Assembly: GCF_011745365.1 (NCBI RefSeq)
Contig: NW_024468911.1
Coordinates: 4,768,759-4,832,758, forward strand
Reading direction: 5' to 3'
Source: Cryphonectria parasitica EP155
Lineage: Eukaryota > Ascomycota > Sordariomycetes > Diaporthales > Cryphonectriaceae
DNA: 64,000 bases
Shown here one piece after another: positions 22,756 to 33,677 of the stretch. The translations under genes and the position numbers were made by a program. A model generated the notes under the pieces. That model was given only the letters and a program-made list of their open reading frames with translations, was not told the DNA's origin and ran no database searches. How positions within the stretch are numbered: the stretch's first letter is position 1; each line of letters opens with the position of its first letter.

Positions 22756-24966
22756 CTAGAAGTTGGTCTCGATCAGCCTGGCGACAAGATCACTATCCTC
22801 AGGCAACTCTGGATAGTCCAGGTTCACCACGCCCAACCTCTTTTTCCCATTTCCTAGACTGCGCAGATAGTCTCTGGTCCTGACATTCATGCCCTCGACC
22901 CATTTGCCAAAGAAGTGCATGTCGCTGTGGGCACCGACGGCGATCCACTTGGCCTCTGCGACCTCGCCGTGCTCGACCGGATCACCAACCGCCGAGCAGA
23001 AATTGATATACCACGTCTGGTCTGGGTCGTCAGCGTCTGGGCCAGTGCCGGTGCCGTCGGCCTTGGCCATCATCTTCTGCACAAAGGTCTGCTTGGAGGC
23101 CACGAGATCGTCCAGCTCGCAGCGCGTGGCGTATTTCCACTTGTCCTGCAGGTGGACCTTGACGCCGGTGGGGGTCTCGATGGTGAAGTCGGGGTTGTCG
23201 TCGAGCCACTCCTCCAGGTCGAGGCCCATCCTCTCGGTGGGCGCAACCTCGGGGTCGCCATAGTACCGGCGCAGGAGCACAGCCTTGCCCCTGGTCTCGC
23301 TGAGCCTGGCCGTGACGGGCGCAGAGTACCACTTCTCGGTGCCGTCGTCGTAGGCGGGCGTGCTCTCGATGGCCTCCCTGACGGCGTTGTAAAAGATCTG
23401 CGGCCTGGTCTTTTGCTCCTCGGACTTGTCGTCGTTGTTGATGGAGACCAGGACCGTCTCTGTGGCGCGCCTGTCCTTCCTGGGGCCGATAAAGTCAAAC
23501 ACCTGCTCCATGACGTCGTCAAAGGACAGGCCCTTGGGCAGGCCGATGGGCATGCCGCCGTGGTAGCAGTACAGCTTGTTGTCGTCGTCGTGGCGCCGGA
23601 GCCGCAGGTCGAAGAAGCGGATGCCCAGGGCGAGCTGCTGCGCGATGCTGAGGTACTGGGTGCGCACAAAGGGCACGTTGCTCCTCGCACAGCTGTCGTG
23701 CGTCCCGGGCACCGTCATGCCGCTCAGCCACGTCTCGTCCGGCACCGAGCCCATCCACGTCTTGAGGTCGTAGTCCAGCACCGGCCGGCTGAACCAGTGC
23801 AGGTCGCCCTTCCACTTGCCGGCGAACACGCAGTGCACCCGCCCGTTCAGCAGCGCCATCTGCGGCGGGAATCTAGCCTTAACGTCTCTGCCTCCGACGT
23901 GCTCGGCCGCATCCCATGCCTTGCCGTCCTTGTGCGCCGCCACATAGACCCAGTCGTCCTCTATGAAGCCCAGGTAGGCGTTCCCGCCGTAGCTGGCCGC
24001 GCTGACGCCCTTGGCTGCCTTGCCCTCGGACACATCGTCTGTCGGGCTCCACGTCCACCCGTTCTCGGTGAAGTCGTACCGGTACCCGATGATCTCGCCT
24101 TCATTGCCACCACCAGCAGCCGACTGGCAGAGGAGATGCAGCGCTCCGTTCAGCACAAACAGCGCCGGTGCGCCCTGCTGCTTGTTCTTGTTGGCCCCAA
24201 CAACATCAACCTCTGGAGGCGGGACACCAGCAGGCGAGACGGGCGCAGGTTCGGACCACGTCTGCGAGTGCACGTCAAACACGGCATGCGCCAGCCCGCC
24301 CTCCTCGTTGATCCAGGCTAGAAATAGCTTGTTGTGGAACGCCACCAGCGCCGGGTCCCGTGTCTTGGAGCCCGCCACGCAGGTCGCTGGCAGGCCCTCC
24401 TGCGCCACCCACGCCAGCTGCTCGTCGGCGTCGTACAAGAAGTGGCTCATGGCGCCTGTCTTGGCGGACACAACGACGGCATGGAGGGTGCCGTTCAGGT
24501 TGGCGATGACGGGGATCCCACCACCACCACCACCACCACCACCTCCTCCTCCTCCTTCTTCACTTTGCTCGCCCTCGACGACAGCAGCAGGGTAAGGGAA
24601 CTTGGCTGCGGTGCCAAACGCATCGCCGTGGCTGTTGGGCGTGGTCGATGCGTAGTAGATGGTATCGTCAAAGTCGGTCCAGACCACCCAGAGGAGACCA
24701 CGGTGGGTGGCGACCGAGGGAGGGGCTTTGCCGCGGACCGAATCCTTGCCTCGGTCTGCGAGGAGGAGGAAGCCCTGCTCTGTTGGGCCTTGGGGAATCC
24801 AGATCGAGGAGGCGCCTGACATGTTGTTGGTGTTGGTGTTGCTGTTGAGAAGGGCCTGACGGTAAGGATCCGGTGGAGGTCGGCAGTCGACGTCAATGGA
24901 GATGTGCCAAGATGGGAAGTGGATGAGTTGTTTGTGGTCAGGCGTCAGATTACTTGTTCTGGTCAT
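22756..24966 (-). CDS. beta-propeller / PI-PLC X-domain phosphodiesterase-like protein
   Basis: Single-exon protein of 736 residues; the Met at 24822 (688 residues) is an alternative start. The C-terminal half, about residues 395-736, matches the PLC-like phosphodiesterase / phosphatidylinositol-specific PLC X domain of bacterial and fungal type. It shows MTVPGTHDSCAR with the first catalytic-type His near 421, LGIRFFDLRLR, and LYCYHGG with the second His near 470. The N-terminal half has repeated beta blades (PPSVATHRGLLWVVWTD, IPVIANLNGTLHAVVV, DPALVAFHNKLFLAWI, GAPALFVLNGALHLLC), like lectin or sialidase propellers. No signal peptide or TM is visible. Phosphoinositide or GPI cleavage is an inference; the real substrate is unknown. 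A Gly run of about 13 residues interrupts one propeller blade. Confidence 0.85.
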   Translation of the reverse strand: MTRTSNLTPDHKQLIHFPSWHISIDVDCRPPPDPYRQALLNSNTNTNNMSGASSIWIPQGPTEQGFLLLADRGKDSVRGKAPPSVATHRGLLWVVWTDFDDTIYYASTTPNSHGDAFGTAAKFPYPAAVVEGEQSEEGGGGGGGGGGGGGIPVIANLNGTLHAVVVSAKTGAMSHFLYDADEQLAWVAQEGLPATCVAGSKTRDPALVAFHNKLFLAWINEEGGLAHAVFDVHSQTWSEPAPVSPAGVPPPEVDVVGANKNKQQGAPALFVLNGALHLLCQSAAGGGNEGEIIGYRYDFTENGWTWSPTDDVSEGKAAKGVSAASYGGNAYLGFIEDDWVYVAAHKDGKAWDAAEHVGGRDVKARFPPQMALLNGRVHCVFAGKWKGDLHWFSRPVLDYDLKTWMGSVPDETWLSGMTVPGTHDSCARSNVPFVRTQYLSIAQQLALGIRFFDLRLRRHDDDNKLYCYHGGMPIGLPKGLSFDDVMEQVFDFIGPRKDRRATETVLVSINNDDKSEEQKTRPQIFYNAVREAIESTPAYDDGTEKWYSAPVTARLSETRGKAVLLRRYYGDPEVAPTERMGLDLEEWLDDNPDFTIETPTGVKVHLQDKWKYATRCELDDLVASKQTFVQKMMAKADGTGTGPDADDPDQTWYINFCSAVGDPVEHGEVAEAKWIAVGAHSDMHFFGKWVEGMNVRTRDYLRSLGNGKKRLGVVNLDYPELPEDSDLVARLIETNF

Positions 24967-26711
24967 CGTTCAGAGATGAAGTGGGCGGAGGGGGCACGAA
25001 ACCAGTATCCGAGTACGGTTAAATATGTCAGCTAACTAAAACACAAACAAAAACAAGCTTGGGATAGCTTTTAGTGAAAAAGAGGTGTGTTGCATTGATT
25101 GATTGATTCATTGGCAGAGCCCCATTCCTTGCTTTTTTGCCCATGCTGGCCACCGGCCCCATCTTGGGTGGGTCATGGCCATCCGGTTCATCCAAAACCC
25201 TTGCCTGCACTGCCACTCTCCGGGACATGGTTCGTGGCCAGCAGCAGCAGCAGCAGGCAGGTTTGGATGGATATGCAGTCAGTGTCAGCTCAGCCCTACA
25301 GTTCATCTCATGTTCTGCTTGGCTGTCATTTATTGCCAGAGATATGTTATAATAATATTCTTGTTTTCCCGAAAATCCAATGCTTGACTTTTGGTTATGA
25401 TTACCCAGAACACAGGCTGAAAAGAGCCGTTACTGCGGTGGAAAGGAGTAGGTACTGGTTGTTCCTCCATTGGCCCCCAAGAGCAGCAAAGAATAGAAAA
25501 GGAAAAGTGGTAAGACATCGTTATTGGAAAAGTCTACAAAGTGCATAATCTTCCTGTCAGGAAGACCAATTGTTGTTGACATGAAGACGCATGCAGCTTT
25601 GTCTGTTCTCGTGATGTGAACACTTTGTATATCTATCGACCGAGTTTCTAGGCATTAAAATAATTCTACAATAATTAGAAAACTATTACAAATGCAGACT
25701 AACTCGCTTTCTATCCCTCTTAGACTGCCCGAACTGTTCATGTCTCAAAATAGGCTGCAGGTTGCAGGGTTTCAAGGTGAGGTTTTGTCGACAGGTCATT
25801 ATTTTCTGCCCAAAGAGGACCTAAAAAGTGAAGACAATACTGCCCTGGAAGAAAACACGGGTCTTTATAAGTATGAAGATACTGTCAGTCCTCATCAAGG
25901 ATCACATAATCAGTGGTACTTCATATGAAGATACTCATACTTAGCCAGTAACCTCAACTACAACAAAGTTCTGAGTAGATTATTTTCGGAAACATCGAAT
26001 CTCGCCAAGCAATCTTGCTCAACTTCCTTTTTAGACTTATTTACTAAATGGCCCGTGGATGGATCCTTGGCCCCAGTGAGATAAACCTTGGACAGTACGA
26101 TCAAACACGCTCGGGTATGCGGCACGATTCTGCAGTTGTGGGCACATGGATTCACATGATATTCTGGGAACAAGTGGGGGCGGGGTGTGCGCTCTTTCTC
26201 ACGAGGTAAGAAAATAAACATAGAAGCGTCTGCTGGTATATACTTTCTCTCAGGCCTTGCGCGTCTCAGGCCCAACATTCTAGCCTGCTTGTAAGAAGTC
26301 GGGATGGAGACGAGCCCGGTGGCCTTCTTTGCAGGGTCATTCGGGGGTCGAAAGAGGATTCTGGCTCGAGGCCGAGGACATAGACCAGCCGGATCAAAAG
26401 GCCGATGGTGTCAATTTTAGTACTCAAAGGTGAGGAATGAGATACGAACCTAACCTTGAAAGGTAGTTGTGGCTGCTCTTTTTTTAGGGGAGCAACTGTG
26501 GCAAGAGGCTTGCAAAGTCGAGATGTATAAGTATGAGATGAAGCGTCGCTCGAGTCACGGCCTGATGCTCAACATTCATTATCAACAGTATCCAGTATCA
26601 CAGCAATCAGAAGCTCATAAATCATAATCTCCATTGAATCACCTTCTATACATACTGATTCCTTCTCCTTGACACAAACTTCCCCTTCCACGTTTCAACA
26701 CTACATTCAAA
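24967..26711. other. 1.7-kb divergent intergenic, no supported gene
   Basis: It lies between the PI-PLC-like gene (-) and the small secreted protein gene (+). AT-richer than its flanks. The frame at 25692-25928 (78 codons) has no recognisable feature. Presumed promoters of both genes. Confidence 0.5.
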
Positions 26712-27125
26712 ATGGTCTCCATCAAGAATCTCGCCCTCCTCGCCCTCAGCACCCTCGCAGCCGCGTCCCCCATGGAGCCTCGAAGCGAGAAAGAGGGCAC
26801 GGTCAAGGTGTTCGGGGGAACAACCTGCGGTGACCTGGCGAACACCTACAGCTGGATGGGCAGCGGCACCACCTCGCAGTGCTGGAAGGTCACCGACATT
26901 GGCTCCTATCAAGCGGTTGACAAGTATGTCTTTTCCTCCCTCGACCCTGTATACCCGAGGCGGGGCTGCTCTTTTGGATAGAAACGAGCACATTGAGTTG
27001 ACCTGATCTATAGTGGCTGCAAGACGAGCTTCTGGGGCAACGGTGACTGCACCGGCCAGAAGTGGACGGCCAAGAACAGCGACTGCAACAGCCTGGAGTT
27101 TGCCTCCCTTTCTATCAAGTGCTAA
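26712..27125 (+). CDS. small secreted cysteine-rich protein
   Basis: Exons 26712-26923 and 27014-27125 (intron GTATGT..TAG) give 107 residues. It begins with a textbook signal peptide, MVSIKNLALLALSTLAAAS, with likely cleavage near residue 18-19. The short mature protein has six cysteines (TTCGDL, SQCWKV, NGCKTS, GDCTGQ, SDCNSL, IKC at the end), so three disulfides are possible. The pattern NGCKTSFWGNGDCTGQKW resembles small secreted proteins of plant- or insect-associated fungi, but I recognise no named family. It stands alone with its own promoter and a 5' leader rich in CT/CA. Effector, antimicrobial or cell-wall roles are all open. The antisense frame over this gene is a shadow. Confidence 0.85.
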
Positions 27126-27680
27126 GGCGAGCGAGATAATGATTGGCAATGTGGACTTATCAGGTGGATGGGTCAAGGGATCTTTTGGCTTTCCATATTA
27201 GCATTTACGTCGGATGGCAGGAGTTCAGATGGAAGATTCAGTACTTGTGCGACCATTCCATGGATTCTGGAGGAGTTTGTCTTTTGAGATGTTTCTGTGT
27301 TGTTTAGGGTATCTACTCGTATACATTGTAAAGCTGGACTTTATTGTTATTCATGCATTTCTCATATTGAGAGTCTGGATGCTATGATGCATGATGTTGC
27401 AGTCCGAACTACACGGCATGTCACTCTGTATCTATCTTGTATAACACAAGTATGATCTCATGTGGGAGCGTGAACTGGTCATTATCCAACGTGACCAGTC
27501 AAATGACTGCCTCATCTCATTTGTAGCAATTCATGATTGCCTCAGAATGTATCTTGACCCTGGGATGATATCCAAACCAAAACCAGCCTTCCTTCAAACC
27601 TGACCTTGAATATTCATTCCATTCTCATTTTGTAGGCCTGGCACCAAGATTGTCACTCCACCAGCCATCATTTCTCTTCT
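27126..27680. other. convergent 3' region, no supported gene
   Basis: 555 bp between the secreted-protein gene (+) and RIB7 (-). AT-rich and without a credible frame. Confidence 0.55.
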
Positions 27681-28739
27681 TTATCCCAACAACCTCCCAG
27701 CAACAACCATATCCTCCCCCATCTGCACCCAAGTAACCTCCTTCAACCTCGGGCCCCCCGAACCATCCACCGCCCTCCCCGGCGCAACCCTCACCCCACC
27801 AACACCCAACCACACCGGCGCAATAGTAACAATGACCGAATCGATCCTCACCATACTACTGCTGCCATCGTCATCATCACCACCATTCTTGCCTCCCAGC
27901 GCAAGCAAGTCATTCACCACCCTCCCCCCGCCCTCAACCATCAAGCTCCCTACGCCCTGCCGCCCCAGCAACCCCAGCACATCCTCCCACGCGACCCTCC
28001 ACCTCCTGCCACCCTCCTCCTCCTCCTCCTCCACCCGCCGCGCCGCCACCCGCAGATACCGTCCCCCCACCCCCTCCACGGTCCTCCTCGCCTCCTCCTG
28101 CACCACCGCCCCCTCAGCACAAACAACCCACGGCGCCAACCCTGTCCCCTCCCTCGCCAGCCGAACCACTTTACTCTCCGACCCCACCCGCCACCGCGCC
28201 CCCGGGTCCAGTATGACAGGGCGAGGCCCCCGGCCATCCTCCCCACTGCTCGAAGCTGTCGCCGTCGTCCCCTTCCCACCACCACCACCAACCAGACGAC
28301 GCAGCCGACAGTTCAAGCCCGGGTCATCTGCCACAGCGGTGCCGACGCCGACCAGGATGGCGTCGTGGCGGGCGCGCAGGTAGTGGGTCATGGCTTTGGA
28401 GGCCGGGCCCGAGAGGGTTGTTCTCAGGCCTGGGGCGGAAGCGAGCTGGGCGTCGAGGGATTGGGCGTACGTGAGGGTTAGGAACGGTTGCCTTGGTGAG
28501 GGCGATGGCCGTGGTGGTGGTGGTGATGATGGCGGCAAGTATGGTTCGAGCTGGGCAGCCCATTGGTCAGAGAAGGTGAGAGTTTCTGACTGTGGAGTGC
28601 TTGTTTCTTGGGGCCCTGTGGCGGCGGTGGAGGTGTAGGAAGAGGAGAAGGAGGAGGAAGAGGGTATAGATTCTTGTGGTTGTTGTTGGGCCATGATAGC
28701 CGGACAAACAGTGCGTTGAAGTTGGGTGAGATGAGCCAA
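27681..28739 (-). CDS. RIB7: 2,5-diamino-6-ribosylamino-4(3H)-pyrimidinone 5'-phosphate reductase (Rib7)
   Basis: NADPH-dependent reductase of the second fungal riboflavin step, RibD C-terminal (DHFR-like) fold. Single exon, 352 residues, or 337 from the Met at 28694. Conserved blocks in order: FLTLTYAQSLDAQLA near residue 86, the substrate loop LRARHDAILVGVGTAVADDPGLNCRL, RPVILDPGARW, GVGSLMVEGGGRVVNDLL (nucleotide-binding glycines) and SVIVTIAPVWLG. Yeast Rib7 has 244 residues; the excess is a Ser/Pro-rich N-terminus and Gly-, Glu- and Asp-rich inserts between core strands. All core motifs are intact, so it should be functional. No clustering with other rib genes is seen. Confidence 0.92.
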   Translation of the reverse strand: MAHLTQLQRTVCPAIMAQQQPQESIPSSSSFSSSYTSTAATGPQETSTPQSETLTFSDQWAAQLEPYLPPSSPPPPRPSPSPRQPFLTLTYAQSLDAQLASAPGLRTTLSGPASKAMTHYLRARHDAILVGVGTAVADDPGLNCRLRRLVGGGGGKGTTATASSSGEDGRGPRPVILDPGARWRVGSESKVVRLAREGTGLAPWVVCAEGAVVQEEARRTVEGVGGRYLRVAARRVEEEEEEGGRRWRVAWEDVLGLLGRQGVGSLMVEGGGRVVNDLLALGGKNGGDDDDGSSSMVRIDSVIVTIAPVWLGVGGVRVAPGRAVDGSGGPRLKEVTWVQMGEDMVVAGRLLG

Positions 28740-29426
28740 TTCGGATGAGGCGAGGCTGAGAGACAGGAAAGAAAAAGAACTTCAAGTTGTAGGTTGAGCC
28801 AATGTCGTATTGCACAGCAAGTTGGGAAAAGTATTGTATGAAAAGGTATAACAAGAAGACAGAAGAGAAAGACGACAAGACCTTTTCAGGACGTCAACAT
28901 CTATTGTCGGAGAGGGTTAGGGTTGTTTTGTATAGTAATCATGGCGACAGTTTAACCAAGAAGAGAAATATAGATTATTCAAATCAACCTTTAACGTGCA
29001 TAGTTAGTTCTATGCATACTCGAATCATCCAAAACGTCCTCAGGCCCCGGTCTTTGGAATCTCTTGTATACCTAACCCATTGCTATGTATGCTATGCCAT
29101 CTCATTCAATGTTATGCCATGCCAGTTCCTGAATCTCCCTCCTCTTCCCAGCCCACAACTCCTTTGCATACAATCCATTGCATTCGTGTCCCATGGCAGT
29201 AAAAATAACCCGTCCTCCTCGTAAAATATATTCATTCCTTCTCTCAAATACAATCAAATGAAACCATCCGGGTTTCTGGGTATCATGAAAGTCATTTCCA
29301 AAACATCTTCCTTCCCTCCCTCTTGTGTTGGTCTCTTGTCCTCTATCGCCTGCCTGCATACTTCCCGAATCCCGTCAAGCTGTCCATCCATGACAATACG
29401 TCGCAAAGTGCCATGACATGCACTCG
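28740..29426. other. intergenic between tandem genes, no supported gene
   Basis: 687 bp between the RIB7 start and the LST4 stop (both -). AT-rich; the 140-codon frame at 28802-29224 has no domain and looks like chance. Confidence 0.5.
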
Positions 29427-30887
29427 TCACTGCAGAGCATCGACCCCGGCCTCAACCCCCTCCACCCAAGCCCGCACCGCCTCCCGCAACACGCTCTCCT
29501 TCTCTCTTCCCTGCCGGCCGACGCCACCACTGGGCCCCCTGGCCCGTTCGTCCTCATCGTCCCGGCGCTGTACCACATCCTTGGCAATGTGCTCCAGCGC
29601 AGACAGCACAACGGCTTTGCACTCGCCTCTCGGCACTTCCTGGTGAAGGGGTCCGCGTGACTGTGCCTCTGCCGCGGGCCTCGCGTCCTCGAGGCCGGTG
29701 ATGGTTGCAGTGACAGCAGTAGCACTACTAGTCATTGCGACCAGGGCGTCGCCGATGCTCTCACGACGCTTGCTCGGCGACCTTGACGAGGACTGCGAGC
29801 TCTCCTTGCTCAGGTCACCGCTGCCACTACCGCTACCACCACCGATAGCAGTGGCAGTAGCAGCAGCGACACCTCCCAACGCAGTCACCCTTTCCACGGC
29901 CTCGATGAGCGTGTCGTCAAGGGCCACAATAGGGTCCTCGATGAACTCGTCCTGTAGGTGCTGCTCGTACGGCGATACCATGGGCGTCAGCACGGCAGAG
30001 CTCATCGTGTTGACAGATGAGGACAGGAGCGGGGTGGCCTTGTCGCCACCAGAAGGGCCCCCCGCCGCCGTCTTGAACTTGACCAGGCGCCGGTAGCGGA
30101 TGCGCCGGATGGTAAAGTTGGTGCTGTCGGCGATGAGGGCGGAGCTGACGTCAACCCAGCGCTCCCCTCCTCGGGGTGTGTCTGAGAAAGGGGTGGCCGC
30201 GCCGCCCGTCATGGTCGATGTCATGGACAGCAGGGGGGTAGGCTCTGCTTTGAGGGATGCCCTGATCTGTTCGAGGAGGTCGTCGGCCTGAGGAGGGATG
30301 GCCTGGAGGATGAAATCAGGGTGGTACCGCTGGAGCCAGCCAGCAACATTCTGTGGCACGTCGCCGTCGATGGTCACGCGGCAGGCCTGCTCGAACAGCT
30401 CTAGGCCGCTGAGTCCGGGCGTGGACAGGTAGCCGCTGCTGGACGGTGAGCTCACGGCTGTCTCGAAGGATGCGATGAAGTCGGGAAAGGGGACGTCGAC
30501 GTCAATCACTCCATCTTCCTCGTTGATCGTCGTCTTGACAGGCGAGTCGAATGCGCTATTCGGGTCCACCTTTCTCTCCACAGGGATGGGCGGTACTCTT
30601 GACGGTTCCGGATTGTCTTGCTGCTGTTGTTGTTGCTGCCGGTTCTGTCCTCCATCCTGACTCCTCCGCGGTGTCTCGGGCACGCTATCCTGTTGTTTTC
30701 TGGGCCCATCTGTCTTGCGGGTTTGTTGAGCTCTGCTGGTATTGTTATTACTGCCGCTGCTGCCAGTACCACCACCTCCTCCTCCTCCTCCTCGAGACTG
30801 CTGCTGTTGTACTTCTTCCAGCATCTTACCAAGCGAGCCCCTTCGTGTTGCTGAAGAAGATGGCTTTCTGGGTGACCGCGGCGAGGC

Positions 30888-30921
<34 letters not shown>

Positions 30922-33677
30922 GACTGCTCACGAGGATTCAGAGATTGCGGCGGCGTGGTCATGGCCGAGTCACGCCGTCTCGTCGTGCTGCCCCAGAGAC
31001 CGCTGATGACGCTGCCCCAGCGCGAGCTCGACTGTGTGTCCGAGCTGCCTATGCTGTCCCCTCGCTGCAGTGACCGCTTTAGGTCGTCGGTCGCGGTGGT
31101 GCTACCACCACTACCGCTGCCACCAGCACCCCCTCCATGCCTGCCAGACAGCTGCGAGATGCCTGTCGTTGTCATTGTCGTCTTCTGGACGGCAAAGTGA
31201 GCAACGCTGTTCTCCGGGACAATGGTGGCGGCGCTGATCTTCCTGTTGTCCAGGTCGGCAGCCAGGATGGGCAAGTTGGTGGTCCTGATAGACATGGCGT
31301 CGGACGCCCTCCGCTCGCGGGGACTGTCTATGCTCAGGTGGGCCAGCTGTGCCGGCACCGAGCTCTTGCTGGAGGTCGTAGTGTATATGCTCGACGCGTT
31401 GCGCGAATGTGAGGCATGCCTGGACGTGCCGCTGCCGCCGCCTCCTCTGCGGTTGATCTTGCGCCGCAGCGACTCCTCCTTGGTAAGAGGCACAATAAAC
31501 GACGGTGGTGACTGGGAGAATGTGCCCCACGAGGCAGATGTGCTGGGTCTCTGCTGGTGCGGGTGCTGGTGGGTCCTGCTGCTGCTGGTGGCGGCGGAGG
31601 CGACGGCAGAGGTTGGGAGCTGCAGGTTGGCAGGGAGGAACGCGGAGAGCAGAAAGATCAGCCTCCTCGCAGCGACCCTGTCCTGGCCGACAATGACGGT
31701 GCGCGCCGGCAGTGATAGGTCGTCGTCCCCGCCGCGCAGCTTCTGCAGCATGGAGAACTGCCTCCGGTACTTGGACGGGCTCAGGGCCTGCAGCCAGTCG
31801 GTATGGACCGACAGGAAGCCCGTGAGCAGGTTGAAGAAGAAAAAGCCCTGGTCACGACCACCAGCCCATCTCTCAACCCAGCGGGCCTCCTCTCGCCAGA
31901 TTCCCCAGCGATTCTGGCCCGTGACCACCCTGGTAGCCTTCAGGCCCGAGACGATGCGGACCCTGGCGCTGTCGACCTCGATCCTGATCTGGACGTCGTC
32001 GGCCAGGCAGTTGGGGAGGAGGGAGACGAACTTGGTGTTGGTCTTGGGGGGTTTCTGGGCCGCGTTGGATGAGGCCCTTGAGGCGCGAACGGCAGCTGTG
32101 TGGTTGTTGTTGTTGTTGGCGGTGGTAGTGATGGTGGGACGAGGGTCCGGTGACGACATGTCGGCCTGCCTGAGCAGCGAGAAGATCTGGGTGGCCGCCA
32201 CAGACTGCAGCGAAGTGAGCGTGCGCATGATGATGTCCCAGTGCCGCGTGATGGTGTCGATACGCTCCTCGGCGTCCAGGCTGAAGCCAGAGTCGAAGGC
32301 GTCGAAACCACCAAACATAGGACCGCCGGGAGTAGCAGCAGCAGCACCGCCACCACCTCCCCAGCCTGACCGCCTCGTCGAGCTGTAAGAGGACGGGAAT
32401 GAGTCCTGCTGGTCGGTGTAGGAGCTCGAGCCCCGGAATGTCGACCTCGAGGCGCTCAAAGGCGGCACCGCGCTGGGCGGCGACCCTGGAGGGAGGCTGA
32501 CGATGAGGGCCACGGCGTACATGGGCGTCCTCTTCTGCTTGAGCTGGGGCTTCTTCGCCTTGCTCCTGCCACTGCTGATGCCGTCGTCACCACCTGCATG
32601 AAGAGGGGGAAACGGAAATTCGGAGCTGTCCTCGCTAAAGTGGCCCCGCGGTGAGCTCATGGGGTTGTCGTCTGTGGGGAGGTTGACGGGGAAAAGTCTC
32701 GTAATGAGAACCCTCTTTCTGTCCAAGGGTCGAGAGTGTGCATGAGGGGACGAGACGCCGGCCTGGTCGAAGGAGGGCATCATGGTCTCAGACGAGAAAG
32801 ACTGCGACAGCTTACTCGCCCTCGCTGCTGATCTACCCAACGAACCCCTCCCACCATCCGCAGCAAAGCTAGATCCTCCGTCACTCAGGCGCAGGTCCGA
32901 AGGGACGACGTGAACCTTGGTGGAGGTGCCCTTGTAGGCGAGGAACTCGTTATTCCCAAAGATGCAGCCGGCAAACGTGTCGATCTCCTGCTTGTACTCT
33001 CTGGCGGCCCTCTGCGACTCGGTCTCGGCCCTGCTCTGTGTTCTACCATGGATGGAGGACCGCCTGTCGAAGGCGCTCTGCCGCTGCTGGGGGCTCCCAG
33101 GAGGGTGTTGTGTGATGGAGAGGGGGCGAGAAGAAGAGGGTTGTCCTCCGGCGCTGGTCCTGCGCTGAGGCGGTAGAGGCGGCTGCTGCTGCTGCTGGTG
33201 TTGCCGCCGAGGGAGATGGTGGTAGTCCGGGGCGCCGCCGCCGCTGCCGCCCACTTGAGACAGGCCAGCCACGGTTGTGGGACGGTCACCAGCGGGTGTG
33301 GTGGGTGAAGATGTCTGAGACACGGGCAGAGGCTGGCTGTCGTAAAGCAGGGAGGCCGGCGAGGAGCTGGACGTGTCCTGCATGATGACCACGCGCACAT
33401 CGCGCCCTTCCAGCTCGATATCTCCGTTGAGGTCAAAGGGGTTGTTGGTGGGTGTGGACAGCGCCGACGCGCTCGACATAGGGAACACCTGGTCGTTTCC
33501 ATGCTGTTGGTAGAGGGCCTGGGCGTCGGGGAAGAGGAGGCAACGGGTGTGGATGTCCTCCTGGACCGACTCAAGAGAGGACACCTGCTTTCCAGGGTAA
33601 GAGTAGGACGAGGCCTGTGCCTGAACCTGAGCCGACGTGCCGCCGCCGGCGCTTAGGTTGAAGAGCTTCCCTAGCAT
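29427..33677 (-). CDS. LST4: Folliculin-interacting protein / Lst4 homologue
   Basis: FNIP-family protein of 1416 residues in one exon. In yeast Lst4 pairs with Lst7 (folliculin) as a GAP for the Rag GTPase Gtr2, activating TORC1 at the vacuole in response to amino acids. The FNIP N-terminal domain is marked by DVRVVIMQDT and SLLYDS near residues 93-112, IFGNNEFLAYKGTSTKVHVVP near 240 and RKRVLITRLFPVN. The middle DENN-like part includes LTGFLSVHTDWLQAL and TVIVGQDRVAARRLIFLLSAFLP. The FNIP C-terminal domain shows DFILQAIPP, NFTIRRIRYRRLVKF, CKAVVLSALEHIAKDVV and VLREAVRAWVEGVEAG. Long low-complexity linkers (poly-Ala, poly-Gln, poly-Gly, Ser) separate the domains. The function is by family; partner Lst7 is not in the window. 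Confidence 0.88.

Noticed and set aside
22915..24321. 468-codon open frame antisense to the PI-PLC-like gene
   Set aside because: Shadow frame produced by GC-rich third positions; His/Arg/Ala-rich with no recognisable fold.
26646..27176. 176-codon frame antisense to the small secreted protein
   Set aside because: No signal or domain, and the sense strand has a signal peptide, cysteine pattern and valid intron.
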